Below, one piece after another: positions 48,917-56,865 of a stretch of 64,000 nucleotides of DNA (within the stretch, counting starts at the first letter, position 1; each line of letters opens with the position of its first letter). A program made the position numbers and the translations under genes. The notes under the pieces are model-generated. The model did not search any database, was not told the DNA's origin, and worked only from the letters and a program-made list of their open reading frames with translations. Source of the DNA: Rubrivivax sp. SCN 71-131 (GTDB taxonomy: Bacteria; Pseudomonadota; Gammaproteobacteria; Burkholderiales; Burkholderiaceae_C); assembly GCA_001724995.1 (NCBI GenBank), contig MEFD01000018.1:142837-206836 (forward strand), read 5' to 3'.

Positions 48917-50641
48917 TCAGCGATCCAGCACCAGGCGGCCGTCGCGGGCGCGCGAGACGCAGACCATCATCGTGTTGCCCGCGGCCTGCTCCTGGGCGGT
49001 GAGGCAGTAGTCGCGGTGGTCGATCGCGCCTTCGAGCACCGCCGTCTCGCAGGTGCGGCACGTGCCTTCGCGGCACGAACAGACCACCGGCACTTCGTTG
49101 TCCAGCAGCACGTCGAGGACGCTGCGATGCGCGGGCACGGCCAGCGTGCGTCCGCTGCGGCGCAGTTCGATCTCGAAGGCGTGCTCGGCGCGCGGCTTGC
49201 GCGCCTCCTCGCCGGGGGCCGCGAAGTACTCGAAATGCACGCTCGCCGGGTCGCGGTGGCCGGCGGCTTGCTGCACCGCCGCCATCATCGGCGCCGGCCC
49301 GCAGCAGTAGACCTGCTCGCCCGCGGGGGCCCCGGCCAGCCAGGGGCGCGGGTCGAAGAAGCGGCCCTCGCGATCGTCGGCATGCAGGTGGATGCTGCCG
49401 CCTTCGAGCGCCTGCAGGGTCTCGAGGAAAGCGGCGCGCTGCGCACTGCGCACGGCGTAGACGAGCTGCCACGGCCGGCCATGGGCCTGGCACCAGCGGA
49501 TCATGGCGAGGATCGGCGTGATGCCGATGCCGCCGGCGAGGAACAGGTACTGCCGGCCGTCGGCGACGAGCGGGAAGCCGTTCTTCGGCAGGCTGGCGGC
49601 CAGGCGCATGCCGCGGCGCAAGCCCTGGTGGATGAAGGCCGAGCCGCCGCGGCTGTTCGCCGCGCGGCCGACGCCGACGACGTAGCGGTCGCGCTCGCGC
49701 CAGTCGCTGGCGATCGAGTAGTGGCGCAGCAGGCCGCCGGGCAGATCGAGCGCCAGGTGGCCGCCGGGCTCGAAGGCCGGCAGCTCGCTGGCGTCGGGTG
49801 CGCGCAGCTCGACCTGCAGCACGTCGCGCGCCTCGGCCTGGACGTCGGTGACTTCGAGCAGGAACTGCGTGCCCACCGGGATCGGGTCCGGGCCGCCGCC
49901 CAGCCGCCTGGCGTCCAGCGGGTTCATCGCGGCGGATTCGACGATGCCGGGCGTCTTGATGAAGAGCAGCACCATGCGGCTGTCGAGCGTGGCGCCCAAC
50001 CCGTGGCGCACGCCGGCAGGGATGTAGACCAGGCTCGTGCGTTGCACCGGCAGTCGCGCTTCGTCGACCCAGATCTCGCCCTTGCCTTCGAGGATGAGCC
50101 AGATCTCGTCCTGCTTGGGATGGTGGTGCGTGGCCGCGACCTGCCCGGGCTCGTAGCAGACGATCTCGCAGACGTAGGGGAAGACCTTGAAGATGGACTT
50201 GCGCACGCGCGCGGCGGCATCGAACTCGATCATCTCGCCGAGCTCGAAGCGCTGCGTGTCCAGCCCCGAGGTCGGCGAGACGGTTCCACTGGCCGGCGCC
50301 GGTGCGGGGCCGCGCGGCGGCGCCGTGATGCCCGGGGTCTTGATGAAGAGCAGCACGAGGCGGCTCGCGGGCGCGGCCGCGAGGCCGTGGCGCACGCCGC
50401 TGGGGATGAAGATCAGGTTGGATGGGCCCACGGGGTGATGTTCATCGCCGAGCTGGATCTCGCCGCGCCCCTCGAGCACGAGCCAGATCTCGTCCTGGTC
50501 CGGATGCTGGTGCGTGGCGGTGGTCTGCCCGGGCTCGTAGCAGACGATCTCGCACACGTAGGACGGCATCTTGAAGACCGGCTTGCGCACGCGCAGCTTC
50601 GGGTCGTACGCGATGAAGTCCTGCAGCAGGAAGCTCAGCAT
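48917..50641 (-). CDS. Double-cupin / VanB-type oxidoreductase fusion
   Basis: A 574-residue single frame with three parts. Cupin 1 (about residues 20-105) has metal-type residues His44, His46, Glu51 and His85. Cupin 2 (about 145-232) has His172, His174, Glu179 and His213. The two cupins share EIVCYEPGQ, the EIWL block and LLFIKTPGI, so they arose by duplication. From about residue 239 follows a phthalate/vanillate demethylase-type reductase: flavin motif RHYSIASD, NAD motif GGIGITPILAM, and a C-terminal plant-type 2Fe-2S site (Cys523, 528, 531, 561). No stop or good ribosome site separates the parts. Such reductases normally serve a Rieske oxygenase; none is in the window. The start at 50641 has an AGGAG site. 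Divergent from a LysR gene. Confidence 0.8.
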   Translation of the reverse strand: MLSFLLQDFIAYDPKLRVRKPVFKMPSYVCEIVCYEPGQTTATHQHPDQDEIWLVLEGRGEIQLGDEHHPVGPSNLIFIPSGVRHGLAAAPASRLVLLFIKTPGITAPPRGPAPAPASGTVSPTSGLDTQRFELGEMIEFDAAARVRKSIFKVFPYVCEIVCYEPGQVAATHHHPKQDEIWLILEGKGEIWVDEARLPVQRTSLVYIPAGVRHGLGATLDSRMVLLFIKTPGIVESAAMNPLDARRLGGGPDPIPVGTQFLLEVTDVQAEARDVLQVELRAPDASELPAFEPGGHLALDLPGGLLRHYSIASDWRERDRYVVGVGRAANSRGGSAFIHQGLRRGMRLAASLPKNGFPLVADGRQYLFLAGGIGITPILAMIRWCQAHGRPWQLVYAVRSAQRAAFLETLQALEGGSIHLHADDREGRFFDPRPWLAGAPAGEQVYCCGPAPMMAAVQQAAGHRDPASVHFEYFAAPGEEARKPRAEHAFEIELRRSGRTLAVPAHRSVLDVLLDNEVPVVCSCREGTCRTCETAVLEGAIDHRDYCLTAQEQAAGNTMMVCVSRARDGRLVLDR

Positions 50642-50828
50642 CGGCTCTGTCTCCTGGCTCGAGGAATGCGGGCGGCAAGCGCCTCGTCCTGGCCTTGGCA
50701 GGTCCTGGCGCTCTGGCTTCGCGCTCCCCGGGGGAGACGCGACGCCGCACGCCACGGTTCCTTGCTCTCGTGGCTGCACAGCATAGGCAGCGGCATGCCG
50801 AGGAGAAAGAGTCCGGCGTTGAACAAAC

Positions 50829-50846
50829 TGTCCATGCAGGTGGACA
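50829..50846 (+). promoter_or_regulatory. Inverted repeat upstream of the LysR gene (probable operator)
   Basis: A perfect 6-base inverted repeat, TGTCCA-N6-TGGACA, lies 8 bases before the LysR start in the spacer shared with the divergent cupin-reductase gene. LysR regulators commonly bind such sites near their own promoter and control the divergent operon. The role is inferred from position. Confidence 0.5.
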
Positions 50847-50854
50847 ATGACCCC

Positions 50855-51781
50855 ATGCAGTGGGACGACTACGACCTCTTCTGCAGCGTCGTCGCGCACG
50901 GCGGCTTCAGCGCCGCGGCGCGCGAGCTCGAGCGGCCGAAGTCGAGCATCAGCGCGGCGGTGATCCGGCTCGAGGAGATGCTGCAGATGCGCCTGCTCGA
51001 GCGCACGACGCGGCGGCTGCGGCTCACCGAGGCCGGCGAGGCCCTCTTCCAGGGGGTGGGTCCGCTGTTCGCGGCGCTGCACGCGATGCACGAGGAGACG
51101 ATCGCGCAGCGCGGTGTCGTCGCCGGCACGCTGCGCATCGCCTCGCCCTACGAGTTCGGCGCGCACCACGTGGCGCCGGTGGCCACGGCGATGATGCGCG
51201 ACTACCCCGAGCTGCGCGTGAACATCGACGTCGAGCACACCTGGATCAACCCGCAGGAGCAGCGCTACGACATCGCCTTCGCCATGCTGCAGTCCGAGCT
51301 GCCGCCGTCGACCATCGTCGCCAAGCGCGCGTTTTCACTGCCGCGCGACGTCTTTGCCGCGCCGGAGCTGCTGGCGCGCCATGCGCCGCTGCGCACGCCG
51401 GCGGACCTCGCGCGCCTGCCGCTGCTGGCCGGTGCCGGTGACGCCGAGTGGCCGTTCACCGATGCGCAGGGCCATGTCGAGCGCGTGCCGGTGCCCGCGC
51501 CGCGCCTGTCGAGCTCGAGCGCCGACGTGCGGCTGCAGGCCGCGCTTGCGGGCCTGGGCGTGGCGCGCATCACCAGCACCTTCTGCGCCGCCGCGCTGAA
51601 GCAGGGCCGGCTGCAGCGGCTGCTCCCCGACCACCGCTGCGAGCCGCTGCACATCTACGCCCTGCTGCCGGCCAGCCGCCTCATGCCGCAGAAGGTGCGC
51701 GTCTTCCTCGATCGCCTGGGCGAGCACGAGAGCATCGTGCGACGCTTCGTCCCGGCGCACGAGCGCGAGGGGCGCGGCTAG
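50855..51781 (+). CDS. LysR-family transcriptional regulator
   Basis: A 308-residue regulator. The winged HTH is at residues about 3-62 (DYDLFCSVVAHGGFSAAARE, then ERPKSSISAAVIRLEEMLQM, RLLERTTRRLRLTEAGEALF) and the effector-binding domain follows. It is divergent from the cupin-reductase/amidase/dioxygenase/TRAP operon and is its likely regulator, probably responding to the substrate or an intermediate. ATG at 50855 is chosen because it begins the conserved N-terminus; an in-frame ATG at 50834 lies inside the inverted repeat. Confidence 0.88.
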   Translation: MQWDDYDLFCSVVAHGGFSAAARELERPKSSISAAVIRLEEMLQMRLLERTTRRLRLTEAGEALFQGVGPLFAALHAMHEETIAQRGVVAGTLRIASPYEFGAHHVAPVATAMMRDYPELRVNIDVEHTWINPQEQRYDIAFAMLQSELPPSTIVAKRAFSLPRDVFAAPELLARHAPLRTPADLARLPLLAGAGDAEWPFTDAQGHVERVPVPAPRLSSSSADVRLQAALAGLGVARITSTFCAAALKQGRLQRLLPDHRCEPLHIYALLPASRLMPQKVRVFLDRLGEHESIVRRFVPAHEREGRG

Positions 51782-51823
51782 TCGAGCCTGCGCGCGGCGT
51801 CGCGGCGGCGAAGGGCGAGCTCC

Positions 51824-52183
51824 TCAGGATCCGCGGTAGGTGCTGTAGCCGTAGGGGCTGACGAGCAGCGGCACGTGGTAGCGGCCGGCGGCGTCGGCGA
51901 TGCCGAAGTCCAGCGAGACGACGTCGATGAAGGGCGGCTCGGGCAGCGCGACGCCGCGCGCGCGGAAGTAGGCGGCGACCTCGAACACGAGCCGCCAGCG
52001 GCCCACCGCCATCGCCTGGGCGTCGAGCAGCGCGCCGCCGGCGTTGCGGCCGTCGGCGTCGAGCGTGATCGCCACCACCGCCTGCGCGCGGCCGTCGGGC
52101 TGCACGCGCTGCAGCGTCACCCGCATGCCCGCGGCCGGGCAGCCGTGCGCGGTGTCCAGGACATGGGTGCTCAGATGTCCCAT
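51824..52183 (-). CDS. uraH: 5-hydroxyisourate hydrolase (transthyretin-like)
   Basis: Hydrolyses 5-hydroxyisourate, the product of urate oxidation, to OHCU. The 119-residue product starts MGHLSTHVLDTAHGCPAAGM and ends in the family's C-terminal signature SPYGYSTYRGS; the catalytic His and Arg positions (THVLDTAHG; the YHVPLLVSPY region) are present. The start at 52183 has an AGGAG site. It lies 34 bases after the glycerate kinase gene in the same direction, linking urate breakdown with glyoxylate use. Confidence 0.94.
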   Translation of the reverse strand: MGHLSTHVLDTAHGCPAAGMRVTLQRVQPDGRAQAVVAITLDADGRNAGGALLDAQAMAVGRWRLVFEVAAYFRARGVALPEPPFIDVVSLDFGIADAAGRYHVPLLVSPYGYSTYRGS

Positions 52184-52217
52184 CGGGTCGGGTCTCCTCG
52201 TGAGGTGGATGCGCTCG

Positions 52218-53534
52218 TCATGGCGCCTCGACGAGCAGCGCGCGGAAGTCGTTGACGTTCGTGCGCGTCGGCCCGGTGACGAGTGAGTCGCCAAGGCGTT
52301 GGAAGAAGCCGTGGCCGTTGTGCGCGGCGAGTTCGTCGTGCACGCGCAGGCCCAGCGCTCGCGCACGCGCCAGCGTGTCGGGGCCGATGAAGGCGCCCGC
52401 GATCTCCTCGACACCGTCGACGCCGTCGGTGTCGCCGGCCAGGCCGTGGATGCGCGCGTGGCCGTCGAGCGCGATCGCCTGCGCGAGCAGGGTCTCGACG
52501 TTGCGCCCGCCGCGGCCCGGGCCCCGGCCCTGATCCCGAGCGTCGGCGTGCAGCGTGACCGTGGTCTCGCCGCCCGAGAGCAGCACGCAGGGCGCGGCGA
52601 AGGGCTGGCCGTGCCGCGCCACCTGCCGCGCGACGCCGGCCAGCACCTTGCCGACCTCGCGCGCCTCGCCCTCGATCGCGTCGCCGAGGATGTGTGCGGC
52701 GTAGCCGGCCTGTCGCGCCACCGCGGCGGCGGCCTCCAGCGCGCGCTGCGGCGCCGCGATGATCTCGACCTGTGCTCGCGCAAGCCGCGGGTCGTCGGGC
52801 TTCACCGATTCGCCGCGTCCGCTTTGCAGCAACTCGCGCGCCGCTTCGGGCAGCGCGACGCCCAAGCGCTGCACGATGGCGAGCGCGTCGGCGCAAAGCG
52901 TCGGGTCGCCGACGGTCGGGCCCGAGGCGATGTCGATCGGCCGGTCGCCCGGCACGTCGGAGATCAGCAGCGTGAGCACGCGCGCCGGGTGGCAGGCCGC
53001 GGCCAGGCGCCCGCCCTTGATCGCCGAGAGGTGGCGGCGCACGGTGTTCATCTCGCCGATGCTCGCGCCGCTGGCCAGCAGCGCGCGGTTCACGGCCTGC
53101 TTGTCCGCGAGCGTGAGGCCGGGCAGCGCCAGCGGCAGCAGCGCCGAGCCGCCGCCGGAGATCAGGCAGAGCACGAAGTCATCCGCCTCCAGGCCCGAGA
53201 CGCGCTGCAGCAGGCGCGCCGCCGCCGCCTCGCCGGCCGCGTCCGGAACCGGGTGCGCGGCTTCGACGATCTCGATGCGTTGGCAGGGTGCCCCGTAACC
53301 GTAGCGCGTGACGACGAGACCCTCGACGCGCTCGAGGCCGCGCCCGCGCCACTGCTGCTCGACCGCCTGCGCCATCGCCGCCGACGCCTTGCCTGCGCCG
53401 ATGACGATCACGCGCCCGCGCAGTGCGTCGAGCGGAGGCAGCCGCGGCGGGACGCACAGCGCCGGCTGCGCCGAGGCGATCGCGGCCTCGAACATGCGGC
53501 GCAGCAGTTCGCGCGCGGCCATCGGCGGCGTCAT
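52218..53534 (-). CDS. ttuD: Glycerate 2-kinase / TtuD-type (MOFRL domain)
   Basis: A 438-residue glycerate kinase of the MOFRL class (also called hydroxypyruvate reductase TtuD in older work). It shows VIVIGAGKASAAMAQAVEQQ, FVLCLISGGGSALLPLALPG, NTVRRHLSAIKGGRLAAACH, SDVPGDRPIDIASGPTVGDP and the MOFRL core LSGGETTVT with AGDTDGVDG. It should convert glycerate to 2-phosphoglycerate. It overlaps hyi by four bases. With Hyi it completes the end of the glyoxylate route that carries purine carbon into glycolysis. Confidence 0.92.
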   Translation of the reverse strand: MTPPMAARELLRRMFEAAIASAQPALCVPPRLPPLDALRGRVIVIGAGKASAAMAQAVEQQWRGRGLERVEGLVVTRYGYGAPCQRIEIVEAAHPVPDAAGEAAAARLLQRVSGLEADDFVLCLISGGGSALLPLALPGLTLADKQAVNRALLASGASIGEMNTVRRHLSAIKGGRLAAACHPARVLTLLISDVPGDRPIDIASGPTVGDPTLCADALAIVQRLGVALPEAARELLQSGRGESVKPDDPRLARAQVEIIAAPQRALEAAAAVARQAGYAAHILGDAIEGEAREVGKVLAGVARQVARHGQPFAAPCVLLSGGETTVTLHADARDQGRGPGRGGRNVETLLAQAIALDGHARIHGLAGDTDGVDGVEEIAGAFIGPDTLARARALGLRVHDELAAHNGHGFFQRLGDSLVTGPTRTNVNDFRALLVEAP

Positions 53535-54319
53535 GCCGGCAGCCGTTCGCGCCATGCCAGGCCCGCGCGCGTGCCGGCCGCGGGAACGTACTCGCAGCCG
53601 ACCCAGCCGGCGTAGCCGATGCGGTCCAGCCAGGCGAAGAGGAAGGGGAAGTTGATCTCGCCGCTGCCGGGCTCGTGGCGACCCGGGTTGTCGGCGATCT
53701 GCACGTGGCCGATGCGCGGCAGCGCGCGCTGCAGCGTCGCGGCGAGCTCGCCTTCCATGCGCTGCATGTGATACACGTCGTACTGCAGCCGGAGGTTGCC
53801 CGCGCCGACCTCGTCGATCAAGGCCAGCGCCTGCGCGCTGCGGCTGAGCCGGAAGCCCGGCACGTCGTATGTGTTGATCGCCTCGACGAGCAGTTCGATC
53901 CCGGCCTTGGCGCATGCCGCGGCGGCGAAGCGCAGGTTGTCGACGAGCGTCGCATGCAGCTCGGCCTCCGCGGCCTCGTCGGCGCCGGACGGGGTGACGC
54001 CGGCAAGCGCGTTGAGCCGCGGCGCGCCCAGCGCCAGCGCGTAGTCGATTCCTTGCTGCACGCCCGCGCGGAAGTCGTCGCGGCGATCGGGCAGGCAGGC
54101 GATGCCGCGCTCACCGGCGCTCCAGTCGCCCGCCGGCAGGTTGTGCAGCACCAGTTGCAGTTGCGCCGCCGCCAGACGCTCGTGGATCTGCGCCGCCGGC
54201 CAGGCGTAGGGAAACTGGACTTCGACCGCCTCGAACCCCGCCTCGCGCGCGAGTGCGAAGCGGTCGAGGAAAGGCACTTCGATGAAGAGCGTCGACAGGT
54301 TGGCCGCGAAGCGGGGCAT
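53531..54319 (-). CDS. hyi: Hydroxypyruvate isomerase
   Basis: TIM-barrel isomerase of hydroxypyruvate and tartronate semialdehyde. The 262-residue product has MPRFAANLSTLFIEVPFLDR, AGFEAVEVQFPY, LVEAINTYDVPGF, LQYDVYHMQRMEGEL and VGCEYVPAAGT, typical of Hyi/OtnI proteins. Four-base overlap with the kinase gene shows a coupled operon hyi-ttuD-uraH. Glyoxylate carboligase, the usual partner, is not in the window. Confidence 0.92.
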   Translation of the reverse strand: MPRFAANLSTLFIEVPFLDRFALAREAGFEAVEVQFPYAWPAAQIHERLAAAQLQLVLHNLPAGDWSAGERGIACLPDRRDDFRAGVQQGIDYALALGAPRLNALAGVTPSGADEAAEAELHATLVDNLRFAAAACAKAGIELLVEAINTYDVPGFRLSRSAQALALIDEVGAGNLRLQYDVYHMQRMEGELAATLQRALPRIGHVQIADNPGRHEPGSGEINFPFLFAWLDRIGYAGWVGCEYVPAAGTRAGLAWRERLPA

Positions 54320-54432
54320 CGGCAGATCCTGCAGGGGCGGGGCGAGGCGGCAAGCTTAAGGCCGGAGCGGTTCGCTCACATCGCTCACATCGCTTTGCGT
54401 GGCACCGCGCCTAGCGCAGCGCCGTTCCAGTC

Positions 54433-54503
54433 CGAACGTCAGCTATCGGAATCAGCGTATTGACGATAGCTATACGATTCGCGATGATATGTATATCTAT
54501 CGT
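54433..54503 (+). promoter_or_regulatory. Promoter and repeated operator of the tacAT-like module
   Basis: An AT-rich stretch contains TTGACG (54460-54465) and, 17 bases on, GATGAT (54483-54488) as a likely promoter. The inverted repeat ACGATAG (54463-54469) / CTATCGT (54497-54503) brackets it, and another CTATCG is at 54433-54438. Such repeats fit autoregulation by the RHH antitoxin. Confidence 0.6.
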
Positions 54504-54526
54504 GTATGCAATCAATGAGGTGACTC

Positions 54527-54799
54527 ATGCGTGACGCCGCCATCAATCTGCGGGCGCTGCCCGAGCAGCGTGATCTGATCGATCACGCAGCCAGCCTGCT
54601 CGGCAAGAACCGTTCGGACTTCATGCTCGAAGCGGCCTGCGACCGTGCCCGGTCCGTGGTGCTGGATCAGGTCTTTTTCAGCCTGGACGCCGACAAGTTC
54701 AAGCAGTTCACGGCGATGCTGGACGCACCTCCCGGCTCCAACGCCGGGCTTGAACGCCTGATGGCCGTCAAGGCACCATGGAACACGGGCGAGGCATGA
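54527..54799 (+). CDS. tacA: DUF1778 antitoxin (TacA-like, RHH)
   Basis: A 90-residue ribbon-helix-helix antitoxin: INLRALPEQRDLIDHAASLL and GKNRSDFMLEAACDRARSVV match the DUF1778 N-terminal DNA-binding part. The C-terminal arm (FFSLDADKFKQFTAMLDAPP) is the part that blocks the GNAT toxin. It starts after a GAGGTG ribosome site and overlaps the toxin start by four bases. It should repress its own promoter, where CGATAG-type inverted repeats are seen. Confidence 0.88.
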   Translation: MRDAAINLRALPEQRDLIDHAASLLGKNRSDFMLEAACDRARSVVLDQVFFSLDADKFKQFTAMLDAPPGSNAGLERLMAVKAPWNTGEA

Positions 54800-55290
54800 G
54801 CTTGGCCCTGAGCGCGCCCCAACCCCTTGCGGCCACCCACGTCCTGGACGAATTCGCCTGCGGGGAGGCCAGCCTCGATGAATGGCTCAGGCGCCGGGCA
54901 CTGGCGAACACCTCGAGCGGCGCGAGCCGTACCTTCGTCGTCACCGATCAGGGCCGGCGTGTCCATGGCTACTACGCGATGGCCGCAGGGGCGGTATCGC
55001 ACCCAGCCGCCACCACCGCCGTGCGCCGCAACATGCCGGACCCGGTGCCGGTGATGGTGCTCGCCAGACTGGCCGTCGACCATCGCGCCCAGGGCATCAA
55101 GCTGGGCGGAGCGCTGCTGCAGGACGCGGTTCATCGGGCTGTGGCCGTATCGCAAAACGCCGGTGTTCGGGCGTTGCTGGTACACGCGCTGCACGACCGC
55201 GCCAAGGCGTTCTACGAGCATTACGGTTTTCAGGTATCGCCGCTCCATCCGATGACGCTGATGCTGCGGCTCCATACGGTCAAGCCATGA
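54796..55290 (+). CDS. tacT: GNAT acetyltransferase toxin (TacT-like)
   Basis: A 164-residue GNAT protein of the tRNA-acetylating toxin group. It shows FACGEASLDEWLRRRALANT with the GASRTFVV strand, acetyl-CoA motif A in LARLAVDHRAQGIKLGGALL, and the catalytic Tyr in FYEHYGF. Family members acetylate the amino group of aminoacyl-tRNA and stop translation. ATG at 54796 overlaps the tacA stop; an ATG at 54778 would add six residues. It sits between two purine-catabolism gene groups and converges with guaD. Confidence 0.88.
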   Translation: MSLALSAPQPLAATHVLDEFACGEASLDEWLRRRALANTSSGASRTFVVTDQGRRVHGYYAMAAGAVSHPAATTAVRRNMPDPVPVMVLARLAVDHRAQGIKLGGALLQDAVHRAVAVSQNAGVRALLVHALHDRAKAFYEHYGFQVSPLHPMTLMLRLHTVKP

Positions 55291-55333
55291 AGATCGCGCT
55301 CGGCGTCGTTGAACGACAGGCAGCGCCCCGCCC

Positions 55334-56680
55334 CTACCTCACCGCAAACTCGCCGCGGCGGAAGCGCTCGGCGCCCGCCACGCGTGCAGAGACGAGGTTG
55401 CGCTCGTCGGCGAGCATCATCCAGGCGAAGACCTGCTCGTGCAGGTCCTGCGCGAGCGCGTGGCGGCGCTCGGCCACCGCGCCGCGGGCCCAGTCCCACA
55501 CGCAGACGTCGGCGCTGCAGCCGGCGTCGAAGCTGCCGATCTCGCGCTCGAGGCCGAGCGCCTGCGCCGCGCCGCGGGTGGCGGCGTGCAGCGCGACCCA
55601 GGCCGTCAGGCGCTGCCCGCGCAGCGCCTGCACCTTGTAGGCGTCGGCCAGCGTGCGCTGCATCGACAGGCTGGTGCCGGCGCCGACGTCGCTGGCCATC
55701 GCCACCGCCGCGCCGCGCCTGGCGAGCGCGCGCCAGTCGAAGAGGCCGCTGCCGAGGAAGAGGTTGGACGAGGGGCTGTGCGCGATCACCGCGCCGCTGG
55801 TGGCCAGCGCGGCGTGGTCCCCGGCGTCGAGCCAGATGCCGTGCGCGAGCACGCTGCGCCGGTGCAGCAGCCCGGCGCGCGCGTAGACGTCGAGGTAGCT
55901 GCGCGCCTCGGGAAAGAGCTCGCCCACCCAGCGCACCTCGTCGCGGTTCTCCGCCACGTGGGTGTGCAGGTAGAGCGTCGGGTCGGCGGCGCAGAGCGCG
56001 CCGGCCATCGCCAGCTGCGCGGGCGTGCTCGTCGGCGCGAAGCGCACCGTCACCGCGTAGGCGAGGCGGTCGCGGCCGTGCCAGCGCTCGATCAGCGCGA
56101 GGCAGTCGCGCTCGGCCTGCGCGACGTCGTCGGTCAGCCCCGGCGGCGCGTTGCGGTCCATCAGCACCTTGCCGGTGACGAGCCGCATGCCTCGCGCCCG
56201 CGCCGCGGCGAAGAGGGCCTCGGCGGAGGCCCGGTGCACCGTGGGCATCACCACCGCCGCCGTCGTCCCGTGGGCGAGCAGTGCGTCGGCGAAGCGCTCC
56301 GCGCCGGCGACGGCCTCGGCGGGCTCGCCGTGCCGCAGCTCGGCGGGGAAGGTGTAGGCCTGCAGCCAGTCGAGCAGCTCGGCGCCGAAGCTCGCGATCA
56401 TGTCGATCTGCGGCCCGTGCACGTGCGCGTCGACGAAGCCCGGCAGGACGAGGCGGCCGCGGTGGTCGACGCGCTCCCAGCCCGCGTCGGGCGCCTGCGC
56501 CTGCACGCCGGCGACGGCGCCGTCCTCGATCAGCAGCCAGTGGTCGGGGCGAAAGCGCACCGCGTCCGTCGCGGCGGCGCCCCAGGCCGGCGCGGCGGCG
56601 AAGTCCAGCAGGTCGCCGCGCAAGGCCAGGCGCCTGCCGCGCGCGGCGCGGGGGCCGGCGGGGGCGGGAGCATCCGTCAT
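55334..56680 (-). CDS. guaD: Guanine deaminase
   Basis: Zinc amidohydrolase converting guanine to xanthine, which feeds the divergent xanthine dehydrogenase. The 448-residue product has PGFVDAHVHGPQIDMIASFG, HGTTAAVVMPTVH, YLHTHVAENRDEV, LAHGIWLDAGDHAAL, HSPSSNLFLGSGLFDW and the metal Asp in MASDVGAGTSLSMQ. ATG at 56680 gives the usual N-terminus. The 185-base spacer to xdhA is the shared divergent control region. Confidence 0.93.
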   Translation of the reverse strand: MTDAPAPAGPRAARGRRLALRGDLLDFAAAPAWGAAATDAVRFRPDHWLLIEDGAVAGVQAQAPDAGWERVDHRGRLVLPGFVDAHVHGPQIDMIASFGAELLDWLQAYTFPAELRHGEPAEAVAGAERFADALLAHGTTAAVVMPTVHRASAEALFAAARARGMRLVTGKVLMDRNAPPGLTDDVAQAERDCLALIERWHGRDRLAYAVTVRFAPTSTPAQLAMAGALCAADPTLYLHTHVAENRDEVRWVGELFPEARSYLDVYARAGLLHRRSVLAHGIWLDAGDHAALATSGAVIAHSPSSNLFLGSGLFDWRALARRGAAVAMASDVGAGTSLSMQRTLADAYKVQALRGQRLTAWVALHAATRGAAQALGLEREIGSFDAGCSADVCVWDWARGAVAERRHALAQDLHEQVFAWMMLADERNLVSARVAGAERFRRGEFAVR

Positions 56681-56865
56681 GTCGAGGTCCGGTCGTTCGT
56701 TCGTGGGGGCGGTTCGCGTGGGCGCAGGGTCGCACGGCATCGATTCGCGTGCCGCGGGCAGGCGCTTGTCCTTTGGCCTACGATGCTAGGGCGGATCGCC
56801 CGCAGGCAGGCTCTCCGCCTCCTTCGGCGCGCTCGAGCGGGCACCGCGCGCATCAGGGTTTCTCC

